A stretch of 64,000 bases of DNA from Acidimicrobiia bacterium (GCA_035471805.1 DATIPS010000023.1:1-64000); one strand, 5' to 3'. Shown: positions 51,084-59,406, counted from the first letter of the stretch. The notes: a model not told the origin generated them from the letters alone. Made by a program: numbers and translations.

Positions 51084-52172
51084 TCAACCAAGTTTGGATG
51101 AAATCGAAGACGCACTCCGCAATGCGACCCCGTCGGCTCCGGCGGTCGTGAAGGCGACAGCCGGTGACTGTTCTGCTTCCGTCAGCATGTCGCGCAGGAG
51201 CCGGATCCGGCTCACTCCTGCTTCTGCCCACAGGTATGCAGAGAGACTGCCCGGAATGGTGTTTATCTCGTTCACATAGAGCTTGTCGCCGTCTTGGAGG
51301 AAATCGATCCGAGCCACAGATCGAGTGCGGACCAGGCCGGCGACGACGGCCGACATCGAACGGATCGACTCAGCCAACTCGGCCGGAATGTCAGCGGGGA
51401 TCTCACGGGCGGAACCGTCGAGCCCGCCGCCGGAGAGGTACTTCTGCCGGTAGTCGTAGATGCGTGCCGTGTCATCCGGTCGAATCGGCGCTTCGATCGG
51501 GGAGAGCTCGAACTGCGGGAATGTACGAACCGAGATGTTGAGGTCCCTGCTGTCGGGCAAGAACGGCTCGACGACTGCCCCCCTTCGCATGTGCGAAGAC
51601 GATGCCGACAGCGCCTGAGCAGTTGCCCAGTCTTCCACTACCTCTATACCGATGGACGAGCCACCGAAGCGCGGCTTGGCAATATAGGGACCGTCGAAAG
51701 CCGGGGCTCGACCCGGACCGACGAGCGCCCGGGGCAGTGTCGGCAGCCCGGCCGCCGCCACCACCGCTCCAAAAGCGAACTTGTCCATCCCGAGGACCGA
51801 ACCGGCCGCGTCTGGACCGGTGTACCGGATCCCGGCGAGGTCTAGCGCACCCTGAAGGGTCCCATCCTCACCCGGGCCTCCGTGACAACAGTTGACGACG
51901 GCCGAAGGCGCCAGCGCCTTCTTCTTGAGGAAGAACCCCCCTCCCGGAGCAGCCTCGAACCGGAGCTGCCTTGCCTTGACCGGGACCCCGTCCGCGAAGT
52001 CTGCGGCTTCCATACCCGCATCGACCAGGTGCCAATCGGCGGCCTTGGACCAGTAGATAGCGTCCACTGCCATCCCCGCCCCGGTCAACGTTCGTGCTGC
52101 CTGCAGGCCGGTCAGAATGCTGATGTCGTGTTCCGGCGAAGGTCCACCAAACAAGACGGCCGGTCTGCTCAT
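51084..52172 (-). CDS. ddl: D-alanine--D-alanine ligase
   Basis: Ddl joins two D-Ala for the peptidoglycan stem. The 362-residue ATP-grasp protein has VLFGGPSPEHDISILTG, NCCHGGPGEDGTLQGALD, PRFGGSSIGIEVV and the metal-binding VNEINTIPGSLS. ATG 52172 with GAGGAG upstream is chosen. It is 13 bases downstream of a membrane-anchored Mur ligase whose substrate would be the D-Ala-D-Ala made here, so the two probably act in sequence. Confidence 0.9.
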   Translation of the reverse strand: MSRPAVLFGGPSPEHDISILTGLQAARTLTGAGMAVDAIYWSKAADWHLVDAGMEAADFADGVPVKARQLRFEAAPGGGFFLKKKALAPSAVVNCCHGGPGEDGTLQGALDLAGIRYTGPDAAGSVLGMDKFAFGAVVAAAGLPTLPRALVGPGRAPAFDGPYIAKPRFGGSSIGIEVVEDWATAQALSASSSHMRRGAVVEPFLPDSRDLNISVRTFPQFELSPIEAPIRPDDTARIYDYRQKYLSGGGLDGSAREIPADIPAELAESIRSMSAVVAGLVRTRSVARIDFLQDGDKLYVNEINTIPGSLSAYLWAEAGVSRIRLLRDMLTEAEQSPAVAFTTAGADGVALRSASSISSKLG

Positions 52173-52185
52173 GGCTTGCTCCTCA

Positions 52186-53703
52186 TTACGGGTAGTGGTC
52201 CGGCAAGTCGTTCTCGTAGAGAACGACATCCCCCAGACCGAGGTGTGTACGCACCCATTCGACTGCTTGCGATCGGGAATCGACCACGATAACGGATGCA
52301 GCACCTCCGGCGGTACCGCGCAGCAACGCCCGACGGTTGGTGCGACCCACGATGAGGATGTCCGTGGCGATCCCTGCCGCGTGTGCCGCCATCTCCGTAT
52401 TCGCTTTCGCCTGGGCCGCCCCGAGCTCCACCATGCCCGGAGTCACCAGCACCCGTCGCGCACCGGACCCCAACTCCCCCAGCATCGCCAATCCTGCCTT
52501 CGCGCCGGCCGGGTTCGAGTTGTAGGTGTCGTCGATGATCGTGAACCCGAGTTCGCTCTGCGACACGGTCTGACGATGTGCCGGCCGGCCGGCTCGGACC
52601 AGAGAGGAAGCGATCGAGTTCTGATCGAATCCAAGAGCCACGGCGGCCCCGATCGCGCAGGCCACATTGGTTGCAAATGCCGGCGGTGGATCAAGAGCGG
52701 TCACGAAAGCCCCACCGATCCAGACCTCCTGTCTTCCGGCCTCCTCCCGCACACAGACATCGGCGCTCGAGTCCTTCGCGGAACATCTGATCACCCGACG
52801 TTCACCTGCCAGCCGATCCGCCAGCCCGGCCAATAGCTCGTCGTCGATGTTGAGCACCGCAACCCGCGCTCCTGCGACGATCTCCGCTTTCGCTTGCAAT
52901 GTTCGCTCCAGGGACCCGAAACGCTCGAGGTGGACGGGCCCGATCGCGGTGATAACGCCGACTTCCGGAGGAATCCACGAACACAGCGCGGCGATTTCTC
53001 CCGGACCGTAGGTCCCCATCTCCGCCACGAAAACCTCAGTGCCGGGGGTGAGATGCTCGTTGATGGTGCGGGCCAAACCCATGGCGTTGTTGAAGCTCGC
53101 CGGGCTCACAACGGTCTGAAAACCGCTGTCCAACAGCAGCCTGGCGTACTCCTTGGTCGTGGTCTTGCCATACGAGCCGGTGATCGCCAGGACCCGTGGA
53201 CCGATCGACACCAGCTTGCTCCCGGCCTGCTCGATCCAGCGCTTGCCGAGAACGGCTTCGATAGGAGTCGCCGCAGCAAGAGCCAGATCAACCAGAATCG
53301 GCATCAGGAAGGCCGACACGGCCCCGGCGACCGCCGCGCGACCCGAAGCCGCCCCGGCGGCGGCCACGATCAGCGTCAGCAGGCCGGTGACGAAGGCGAG
53401 GCGGCGGAGGCGACCCGTCCAGCGAAGCGGCGCCGTGGTGCCGCGTAGACCCAACCCGAGCGGTCCCAGCGCGCCTGCCGCGACCGGGAAAACCGCCAAC
53501 CAGTCCCACCAGGGCGAGCCGGCCAATCCGGCGATGCCGGCGAGGACCAGAGCCAGGTTCCCGAGACCTGTTCCTGCCCACCAGCGAACGGCAAAGCGCA
53601 TACTCGATCCCGCGATGTAGTGCTCACGCTGGGCAACCCGCAAGAATCTGAGCGAGGCAGGAACCGCGGCGGCGAGGCCCAGCAGGAGCAGCGCCCACGT
53701 CAC
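52186..53703 (-). CDS. Membrane-anchored MurF-like Mur ligase
   Basis: A 505-residue protein. Residues 1-150 contain about four or five membrane helices. The Mur ligase part begins near 165: ATP loop LAITGSYGKTTTKEYARLLL (176-182), SFNNAMGLARTINEHL, VAEMGTYGPGEIA, AIGPVHLERFGS and IIDDTYNSNPAG, closest in pattern to MurF. MurF adds D-Ala-D-Ala to the UDP-MurNAc tripeptide and is normally soluble. The membrane domain suggests action on a lipid-linked precursor or an accessory role. It sits between ddl and a hydrolase gene, outside any dcw cluster. Confidence 0.82.
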   Translation of the reverse strand: MTWALLLLGLAAAVPASLRFLRVAQREHYIAGSSMRFAVRWWAGTGLGNLALVLAGIAGLAGSPWWDWLAVFPVAAGALGPLGLGLRGTTAPLRWTGRLRRLAFVTGLLTLIVAAAGAASGRAAVAGAVSAFLMPILVDLALAAATPIEAVLGKRWIEQAGSKLVSIGPRVLAITGSYGKTTTKEYARLLLDSGFQTVVSPASFNNAMGLARTINEHLTPGTEVFVAEMGTYGPGEIAALCSWIPPEVGVITAIGPVHLERFGSLERTLQAKAEIVAGARVAVLNIDDELLAGLADRLAGERRVIRCSAKDSSADVCVREEAGRQEVWIGGAFVTALDPPPAFATNVACAIGAAVALGFDQNSIASSLVRAGRPAHRQTVSQSELGFTIIDDTYNSNPAGAKAGLAMLGELGSGARRVLVTPGMVELGAAQAKANTEMAAHAAGIATDILIVGRTNRRALLRGTAGGAASVIVVDSRSQAVEWVRTHLGLGDVVLYENDLPDHYP

Positions 53704-54428
53704 TTCAGCAGTCCGTCGATGGCAGCCCTCAACCGATCGGGATGAGAGAGGTGGACGTCATGGCCGGCACCGGCGACCACGTCGAGGGTCACATCGGCAA
53801 TGGCGTCGACCGCGCTTCTGGCCACCGCCGGCGGCACTGCGGCATCATCCGCGCCCCACACCAGTCTCACGGGACACGTGAGACGTGCCAGTTCGCTCTC
53901 ATAGCTCTCGTTGACGACCTTGACCAGTACGTCGCGCATGACCCCGGTCGCTGCTCGATAGTCGGCGGAACCGAACCGGCGACGGGCCCGCTCCAGCCGC
54001 TCATCCGAAATGAGGCCTGCCTTGCGGGCGCTCCGAATCAGACGATATCGCCACGGAATGCTCGCGGCAGGGCGCTCCCGGCGAACCAGGGGCACGCCGA
54101 CCAGTACGAGGCCGGAAACAGCATCGGGGAGCGCGGCCGCCAGAGCCACCGCGACCCGGCCACCGAACGAATGTCCGACAACGACCGGCGGCGCGTCGAA
54201 CTCACCGAGCACGTCCTCGATCAGCCCTGCATATCCGGCAGCTCCGACCGGATGCTCGGGAGCCGGTGACGCACCAAAGCCGGGAAGATCGAGCGCAATC
54301 GCCTCATAACCCTGCAACAGACCATCGAAATCGGCCCGCGTTCGTCCCCATCCGTGCAGTGCGAGAACTTGCAGCGGGCCTTCTCCGTGCCGCACGCCGA
54401 AGAGAGCTCCATAGGCACGTAGCGTCAT
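53700..54428 (-). CDS. Alpha/beta hydrolase
   Basis: A 242-residue hydrolase with the oxyanion segment LHGWGRTRADFDGLL, nucleophile elbow GHSFGGRVA, catalytic Asp in VWGADDAAVP and His in GAGHDVHLSHPDR. The substrate is unknown. It overlaps the Mur ligase gene by four bases. The co-encoding with a Mur ligase and Ddl suggests an envelope-related ester or amide substrate, but this is only context. Confidence 0.88.
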   Translation of the reverse strand: MTLRAYGALFGVRHGEGPLQVLALHGWGRTRADFDGLLQGYEAIALDLPGFGASPAPEHPVGAAGYAGLIEDVLGEFDAPPVVVGHSFGGRVAVALAAALPDAVSGLVLVGVPLVRRERPAASIPWRYRLIRSARKAGLISDERLERARRRFGSADYRAATGVMRDVLVKVVNESYESELARLTCPVRLVWGADDAAVPPAVARSAVDAIADVTLDVVAGAGHDVHLSHPDRLRAAIDGLLK

Positions 54429-54468
54429 CGGAAGCCCGACGATCCGAGATCGGTCATGGCGCGGAGAT

Positions 54469-54474
54469 TACCCT
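54469..54474 (+). promoter_or_regulatory. -10 box of a probably leaderless sensor kinase mRNA
   Basis: TACCCT lies seven bases before GTG 54482 in the divergent gap, with no ribosome-binding site. It supports that start codon. Confidence 0.45.
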
Positions 54475-54481
54475 GACCGTC

Positions 54482-56329
54482 GTGACCATCCCTTCAATCA
54501 ACGAACTGCGCTCGACGAGAGCGGCGATGGCTGCCTCCAGGGGCCGGGTCGTCAAACTCGCTCTTCGCGCCGGATGGCTCATGCTCGCCGGGTTTCTGTT
54601 CGCCTCTTGGCGGATCGGGGAAATCGGGGACATACGCGCATGGGCTCCGTTGGCGGCAATCGCGGTGGTTCTCGCGGCGCTGGCCATCCCCAACTGGGAG
54701 CTGACGCTCCGCCGCGGCTCCGGAGACCTGCTGCTGATACTGGGCGTGATCACAATCGGGTCTGCGATGAGCATCATGGCGACCATCCCGGCCTTCGCTT
54801 CGTTCGTTCTCATCGGCTATTTCGGCGTAGTGGCGCTCATGGCGGCACTCTCTCACTGGGTCGTTCCGCTGGTGACGGCATTGGTACTGATCGCAACGAA
54901 CTTCATCGCCCGGGCCGCCTTCGATCGCCTGCCGACCGCCGAAGACATAGTGGTCCCGACAATCACCCTGGTCGTCGTTGCGATAGCCACCGCCGCTATC
55001 ACAAACGAGCTGCGTCGGGAGATTGGCGTCGGAATCCGGAGACAGCAAGAACTCGAAGCCAGGGAGCGAGACCTCGAGCGCCTCTATGAGGTATCTCGAA
55101 CGCTGGCCGCCGGCGATTCGCTGACGCGGGTTCTTCCCGAGCTCGTCGGCAAGATAGCCACCCACCTCCAGGCCGAAGTCGGGGTCGTATTGCTTCACGA
55201 TCGAGACCGGGCCGCTCTTGAAGTGGTGAGCCCCATCTGGGCGGCGGGGCATACCCTGGAAGTGAACGGCTACCTACTCCCTCTGCGGCGAAGAGGCGAC
55301 ATAGAGCAAACGTTCGTGTCCGGACAGGCGCGCCGGTTCGGCCAGAGCGACGCCAACACTGCCAACCACCTTCTGAACGAGCTCGGCGTCGAGCACGCCC
55401 TCGCGGTCCCGCTCAAGGTAGAGAACCGGACGATGGGGGTCATGATGGTGGCGGACCGCACGGACGGAGCGCCGTTCACAGACGAGGACCTCGAAGTTCT
55501 CACCTCTCTGTCGGCCCCTGCCGCACTGGTTCTCGCCCACCTCGGCCGCTTCGAGGAGGCGGCCGAAACCGGCCGCCGGATGGAGGAACTCGCCCAACTC
55601 AAATCTGATTTCGTTTCGGTCGTATCGCATGAGTTGCGGACCCCGCTGACAAGCATCATCGGCTCGCTCGACACAATTGCCAGACCCGAACTCGCTCCTC
55701 AGAGCAGCAGCGCACTCAGCTTGCTCGACTCGGCCCGCAATCAGGCAGCTCGCCTCCGCCTCCTGATCGAGAACCTGCTGATGACCTCCCGCATCGACAA
55801 CCAGGCCCTGCCCCAGCACCCGGCCGAGATAGACCTCGAACCCTTCATAAGGGGTGTCATCGAGGAGATCCCCGAGGCACCCGAGCACGTCGCCCTTCGG
55901 GTCGCCGGTTCGATCAGTCTGAGGGTCGATCCGGATCACCTCGGACGGGTAGTCATCAATCTGGTCCAGAACGCACTGAAGTATGCGCCCGGCGCCCCCA
56001 TCGAACTCTCCGCCGTAGTCGCAGCTGATCGGATTGAAATCAGCGTCGTCGACCATGGTCCCGGGATCTCACCCGACATGCGCGCCAAGGTGTTCGAACC
56101 CTTCACCCAACTGGAGCCGGCGGCGACGAGATCACGCAGCGGGACCGGGCTGGGTCTGGCCATTGTCAAGGGTCTGGCCGAATCGATGGGTGGATCGGTG
56201 CGTCTCGAGGAGACGCCGGGCGGAGGGGCGACCTTCGTCGTCGATTTGCCGCTCCGCCCCCGGTCGGTACCGCGTTCTTCGGACCACGGGGAACTGGATT
56301 ACTCCCGGAGCCCCGCCGCCACGGAATGA
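54482..56329 (+). CDS. Membrane sensor histidine kinase with GAF domain
   Basis: A 615-residue kinase. Residues about 25-175 hold five or six membrane helices, followed by a coiled coil and a GAF-like sensor domain (about 200-360: LERLYEVSRTLAAGDSLTRVLPELV, ALAVPLKVENRTMGVMMVA). HisKA has SHELRTPLTSIIG with His383, and HATPase_c has VVINLVQNALKYAPG, VDHGPGISPDM and SGTGLGLAIVKGLAE. No response regulator gene is adjacent, so it is an orphan here. The last 31 bases overlap convergent fabI. GTG 54482 is preferred; an ATG 15 codons later is an alternative. Confidence 0.92.
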   Translation: MTIPSINELRSTRAAMAASRGRVVKLALRAGWLMLAGFLFASWRIGEIGDIRAWAPLAAIAVVLAALAIPNWELTLRRGSGDLLLILGVITIGSAMSIMATIPAFASFVLIGYFGVVALMAALSHWVVPLVTALVLIATNFIARAAFDRLPTAEDIVVPTITLVVVAIATAAITNELRREIGVGIRRQQELEARERDLERLYEVSRTLAAGDSLTRVLPELVGKIATHLQAEVGVVLLHDRDRAALEVVSPIWAAGHTLEVNGYLLPLRRRGDIEQTFVSGQARRFGQSDANTANHLLNELGVEHALAVPLKVENRTMGVMMVADRTDGAPFTDEDLEVLTSLSAPAALVLAHLGRFEEAAETGRRMEELAQLKSDFVSVVSHELRTPLTSIIGSLDTIARPELAPQSSSALSLLDSARNQAARLRLLIENLLMTSRIDNQALPQHPAEIDLEPFIRGVIEEIPEAPEHVALRVAGSISLRVDPDHLGRVVINLVQNALKYAPGAPIELSAVVAADRIEISVVDHGPGISPDMRAKVFEPFTQLEPAATRSRSGTGLGLAIVKGLAESMGGSVRLEETPGGGATFVVDLPLRPRSVPRSSDHGELDYSRSPAATE

Positions 56330-57081
56330 AAGCCGCCATCGACGTGAACGACCTCCCCCGTCGTCATCGGCGTCCAATCGGAGAGGAGCAGCGCCACCAT
56401 CTGCGCGACCGGAGTCGGATCCGATGAATCCCACTCGATGGGCGATCGCTGCTGCCAGGCTTTCTCGAGAGACTGGAATCCGGGTATCGACTTGGCAGCG
56501 ATCGTTGACAACGGACCGGCCGAAACAGCATTGACACGGATCCTGTCGGCGCCGAGGTCGCGGGCCAGGTAGCGGGTTACGGACTGGAGTGCTGACTTCG
56601 CAACACCCATCCAGTCGTAGATCGGCCATGCCTGCGAATTGTCGAAATCCAGAGCGACCAGAGCTCCCCCGCCGGCCGACCTCATCAGCGGTGCCAGACC
56701 CACCGCCAGTGTCTTGTAAGAGAAGGCTGAGGTACGAAAAGCCGTAACGGCACTCTCCACAGGCGTGTTGAGGAAGTTGCCGCCAAGCGCATCCTGCGGT
56801 GCGAACGCAATGGCGTGAAGCGCTCCGTCGACGACACCCCAACGTGAGTGGAGATCGGCGGCAAGCGCATCCATATGCGACTGGTCGTTTATGTCGAGTT
56901 CGAGAACATCGGCAGCCTTGGGAAGGCGCTTGGAAGCTCGTTCCGTCAATCGCATACCGCGTCCGAAGCCCGTCAGCACGATCTCGGCTCCCTCTTCCTG
57001 AGCAATGCGCGCTGCATGCCAGGCGATTGACGTATCGGTTACGACTCCGGTAATGACGAGTTTCTTTCCCTCTAGCAGCAT
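56299..57081 (-). CDS. fabI: Enoyl-[acyl-carrier-protein] reductase (InhA-like FabI)
   Basis: FabI reduces enoyl-ACP with NADH in the last step of fatty-acid elongation. The 260-residue SDR-fold protein has VITGVVTDTSIAWHAARIAQ, HAIAFAPQDALGG, the Tyr-X6-Lys motif in YDWMGVAKSALQS and NAVSAGPLSTIAAKSIPGF. The wording DFDNSQAWPIYDWMGVAKS is close to mycobacterial InhA. ATG 57081 with AGGAG upstream is chosen over the longer frame. The upstream gene is 7 bases away. Confidence 0.93.
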   Translation of the reverse strand: MLLEGKKLVITGVVTDTSIAWHAARIAQEEGAEIVLTGFGRGMRLTERASKRLPKAADVLELDINDQSHMDALAADLHSRWGVVDGALHAIAFAPQDALGGNFLNTPVESAVTAFRTSAFSYKTLAVGLAPLMRSAGGGALVALDFDNSQAWPIYDWMGVAKSALQSVTRYLARDLGADRIRVNAVSAGPLSTIAAKSIPGFQSLEKAWQQRSPIEWDSSDPTPVAQMVALLLSDWTPMTTGEVVHVDGGFHSVAAGLRE

Positions 57082-57088
57082 GCCTCTC

Positions 57089-57457
57089 CTATCCACCAAA
57101 GTCCGTGCCGATATTGGCGACTGCGCGGAAGCCGGCACCCATCAGAAACAGCAGGAGCAACCCCCAGGCCAGAGCAGCACGTTTCTCGATCTCGGCGCGA
57201 TATATGTAGGCAAACGCCACCGTCGCGGCGATGATCATTCCGTAGAAGAGGTGTCCCGACCCCGGTTCGCCCTCGCCGGCGAAGAGCACCAAACCGACTG
57301 CACCTTGCGCGAGCATCACCGCGACCGCCACAAGCGAGGCCCGCTTGAACAACGGTCCTGGTTGGCGCTTGATAGCGGCAAGAAAGAGACCCCATATCCC
57401 GGTCGCCCCGGTCAATCCGATCGCGATCCAGGCACCGATACCGTGGAACTCGGTCAC
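57089..57457 (-). CDS. Four-helix membrane protein
   Basis: A 122-residue hydrophobic protein with four predicted membrane helices and a short basic cytoplasmic loop (KRQPGPLFKR). It starts MTEFHGIGAWIAIGLTG and lies seven bases upstream of fabI in the same direction, so the two probably share a transcript. No function is recognised. Confidence 0.7.
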   Translation of the reverse strand: MTEFHGIGAWIAIGLTGATGIWGLFLAAIKRQPGPLFKRASLVAVAVMLAQGAVGLVLFAGEGEPGSGHLFYGMIIAATVAFAYIYRAEIEKRAALAWGLLLLFLMGAGFRAVANIGTDFGG

Positions 57458-57524
57458 GCTCCTCCTCTCAATGGTCGGAGGGACCTTACCTGCTGACGGC
57501 CGCCGGCGAGCGTCGCGCTTCTGC

Positions 57525-57803
57525 TCAGTCGACTTCGACCAGCTGGCCGGTGCGCAAATCGAGAACGAACTCCTGGTTGTTGGAGGAATCCGCTATCCAG
57601 TTCGCCAGTTGGGCTCCCGGACTTCGAACAACCCACCAGGCATACTCGGATCGCCCGGCCGCGTGGAAGTCCTGTTTGGCGAGTCGGCCGGCGGCGACAG
57701 CTTCTCGTTCGTCGGTGAAGGTGCCGATGACTCGCTCGCTCGGAGTCGGGTTTGGGCGGCCGACAACCTCTTCGATTTCGACGAATTCAACAGCTTCGAA
57801 CAT
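57525..57803 (-). CDS. Hypothetical small acidic protein
   Basis: A 92-residue soluble, acidic protein beginning MFEAVEFVEIEEVVGRP, with a central segment GTFTDEREAVAAGRLAKQDF and a C-terminal EYAWWVVRSPGAQLANWIAD. The pattern suggests a small alpha/beta fold and protein-like composition. I recognise no family. It is 67 bases upstream of the membrane protein gene. Confidence 0.55.
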   Translation of the reverse strand: MFEAVEFVEIEEVVGRPNPTPSERVIGTFTDEREAVAAGRLAKQDFHAAGRSEYAWWVVRSPGAQLANWIADSSNNQEFVLDLRTGQLVEVD

Positions 57804-57918
57804 CTCGCCCTCCCGATGACCGACTGACCCATATGTTACCGGCCCGCAACGATTCGCGACAGGTTATCCGCGCCTTCCGATGAATGGCTAGTGCGCTCGA
57901 ATCTCTGCCCGCTGCAGA

Positions 57919-58521
57919 TCAGATCTCGTCGAGGAGCTTCTGCTTCTTGGCCGCGAACTCCTCGTCGGTCAGGATGCCGTCCTTGTGAAGACGAGCGAGT
58001 GCCTCCAGTTGCCCGGCCGCTCCTCCTCCTCTGCCGCCTTCGAGCTCGACCGTGCGCTTTTCCCGGAGTTGGTAGATCACAGACTGGACGTCCTCGGGGC
58101 GCGGGATGTCGGTGAAACGGCTCTGCCCGTGCTCTCCCGCCGACTCGATCAAGAGATCTCCCGACCGGACCAGCCGCTCCAGAATCGACTGGGAGAAGGC
58201 AACGTCGTTGATCACCTCGAGCGGGATCTCCTTTCCGCGACGGGCGAGAACTCCGGATCGGGCTATCAAGCGCTCGGTCGTGATGATGTAGCGGGTGAAC
58301 CACCAATCCAGGTAACGCGGCAGCGCAATGACGAGCCAGACGAGTGCCAGCGCGGCGATGGACATCCACCTGGCGACGTCCTCGAGCAGGACGGCGACGG
58401 CCACCTCGGCGGCAATCGCGACGACCGTCACAACAGCAGGCACGATTATTCGCTGCCAGTGCGGTCGGAACTCGACTTGAACCGTTTCCCCGGGACTCAG
58501 CAAGCGTTCTGGATATGGCAT
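57919..58521 (-). CDS. PH-like (bPH2/DUF304) and SHOCT-domain membrane protein
   Basis: A 200-residue protein. Two membrane helices (about 27-47 and 52-70) are followed by a bacterial PH-like domain (YIITTERLIARSGVLARRGKEIPLEVINDVAF, RSGDLLIES). A C-terminal SHOCT helix follows: LEALARLHKDGILTDEEFAAKKQKLLDEI. SHOCT domains mediate oligomerisation. ATG 58521 is chosen because TACTAT lies exactly six bases before it, giving a leaderless mRNA. The longer frame starts inside the 53-base repeat of the adjacent RNA locus and is not used. Confidence 0.88.
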   Translation of the reverse strand: MPYPERLLSPGETVQVEFRPHWQRIIVPAVVTVVAIAAEVAVAVLLEDVARWMSIAALALVWLVIALPRYLDWWFTRYIITTERLIARSGVLARRGKEIPLEVINDVAFSQSILERLVRSGDLLIESAGEHGQSRFTDIPRPEDVQSVIYQLREKRTVELEGGRGGGAAGQLEALARLHKDGILTDEEFAAKKQKLLDEI

Positions 58522-58527
58522 GGGCAC

Positions 58528-58533
58528 ATAGTA
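58528..58533 (-). promoter_or_regulatory. -10 box of the bPH2/SHOCT gene
   Basis: TACTAT on the minus strand lies six bases before ATG 58521. It gives the gene its own leaderless promoter, downstream of the last terminator of the RNA locus. Confidence 0.55.
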
Positions 58534-58562
58534 CGCGAGTTGCGAGTCGCGAGCCGCCTCCG

Positions 58563-58615
58563 CGGACGCGGAAAACCCCGAGAAAGCTCTGACCGAAGTC
58601 ATCACCCTCTCGGGG
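58563..58615 (-). terminator. 53-base repeat, copy 2: terminator-like hairpin
   Basis: On the minus strand CCCCGAGA and TCTCGGGG form an 8-bp stem followed by TTTT. Inside is a smaller hairpin TGAC-TTCG-GTCA with a UUCG tetraloop. The 53 bases are identical to 59185-59237. It ends the structured region 42 bases before the bPH2 start. Confidence 0.65.
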
Positions 58616-59184
58616 TTCCCGAACCCCGCTCCGGTTCGAGTCCCGAAGGACCCAGCGCCGAGGCGAGTTCCGAAGCAGTGTTTCCACTACTCCAGACCCA
58701 AAGCCTTTCAGCTCCAGGTGCCCTCCACCAGGCCCGAAGGTCCGGTGTCGAACATCTCCTCTTTCGAGGAGCCTCTCGTTTCGGATCGACACCACCCGTT
58801 TCCAGGAAGTGCCTCTCGTTTCCGAGAGGGTGGCTTCCCGTTTCCGAGAAACCCGGTCGCCTCCGAAGAGGAAACCAACACTTCAGCCGGTCGCCCGCTC
58901 GACCCGAAGGTCTCCCGGAACGGGCGATCCTTACGAACCGCCTCTCCCTTTCAGGAGTCCACCGAAGTGGTTGTCCCTTCCAAAACCGCTCGGTTTCCCA
59001 AACGGACCCTTCCGGGACGATGCCGTCTCGGGGTCTCCCCCAAACCGGCAGAACGGGAACTTATCTGCCGTCCCCGCCCAGCGCAAGCCAGGAACGAACC
59101 TAGATTTCGCGACCCTAAAAATAGAATTCGCGGGCCACCCGATCCGCGAACCGGTAGGCAGCAGCATCAGCGACTCACCTCCCC

Positions 59185-59237
59185 CGGACGCGGAAAACCC
59201 CGAGAAAGCTCTGACCGAAGTCATCACCCTCTCGGGG
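59185..59237 (-). terminator. 53-base repeat, copy 1: terminator-like hairpin
   Basis: Identical to copy 2 at 58563-58615: 8-bp stem CCCCGAGA/TCTCGGGG, internal UUCG hairpin, then TTTT on the minus strand. It would end a short RNA of about 185 bases starting near 59370. In that RNA GAAACTGC (59351-59358) and GCAGTTTC (59281-59288), read on the minus strand, close a long-range 8-bp helix. Confidence 0.65.
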
Positions 59238-59376
59238 CTACCGGTCCCGGGAACTCCTGGCCCGAAGGCTCGGTCTTCCCGAAACTGCCTTCACCGGCGT
59301 TGCCGCCGATGCCGGCCCGAAGAGTCCTCTCGGTCTCTTCAGTTCGCTGTGCAGTTTCCTGCGCTGCGATAACTTG

Positions 59377-59406
59377 AACATAACGCCCTGCGTCGGACGG
59401 CGTCAA
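59377..59406 (-). promoter_or_regulatory. Sigma70-like promoter of the RNA locus
   Basis: On the minus strand TTGACG (59401-59406) and TATGTT (59377-59382) are separated by 18 bases, close to the consensus of the housekeeping sigma factor. Transcription would start near 59370, directly at the beginning of the hairpin-rich region. Confidence 0.6.

Larger units (their letters stand above)
58563..59370 (-). ncRNA. Candidate undescribed structured RNA locus
   Basis: No protein-like frame fits this region. On the minus strand it contains many stable hairpins: CCTCTCG-GAAA-CGAGAGG (58812-58829), CTCCTC-GAAA-GAGGAG (58756-58771) enclosed by an 8-bp stem GGTGTCGA/TCGACACC (58744-58751 with 58786-58793), CCAC-TTCG-GTGG (58959-58970), CCTC-TTCG-GAGG (58860-58871), GACC-TTCG-GGTC (58901-58912), CGGCAGA/TCTGCCG (59046-59070) and TTCGCGG/CCGCGAA (59127-59150). 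The loops are UUCG or GAAA only on this strand. A promoter lies at 59377-59406. Transcripts would be about 185 bases (to 59185) or about 808 bases (to 58563). It does not show rnpB, tmRNA, SRP RNA or 6S features that I know. Confidence 0.55.

Noticed and set aside
58632-58645. tRNA T-loop-like GGTTCGAGTCC on the plus strand
   Set aside because: The flanking bases do not form a T-stem, and no acceptor, anticodon or D arm can be drawn around it.
57985-59103. Plus-strand open frame of 372 codons over the structured region
   Set aside because: Half lies antisense to the bPH2/SHOCT gene and the rest is Arg/Ser/Pro-rich sequence produced by translating hairpins. No start signal or family pattern is present.
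58563-59237. CRISPR array
   Set aside because: Only two copies of the 53-base repeat, 622 bases apart, with no regular spacers and no cas genes.
58563-59370. RNase P RNA, tmRNA, SRP RNA or 6S RNA
   Set aside because: The conserved cores (for example GAGGAAAGTCC of RNase P or the tag-peptide frame of tmRNA) are missing.
58718-59377. Plus-strand open frames of 219 and 187 codons in the hairpin-rich region
   Set aside because: They overlap in two frames, contain the translated 53-base repeat and have no protein-like pattern.
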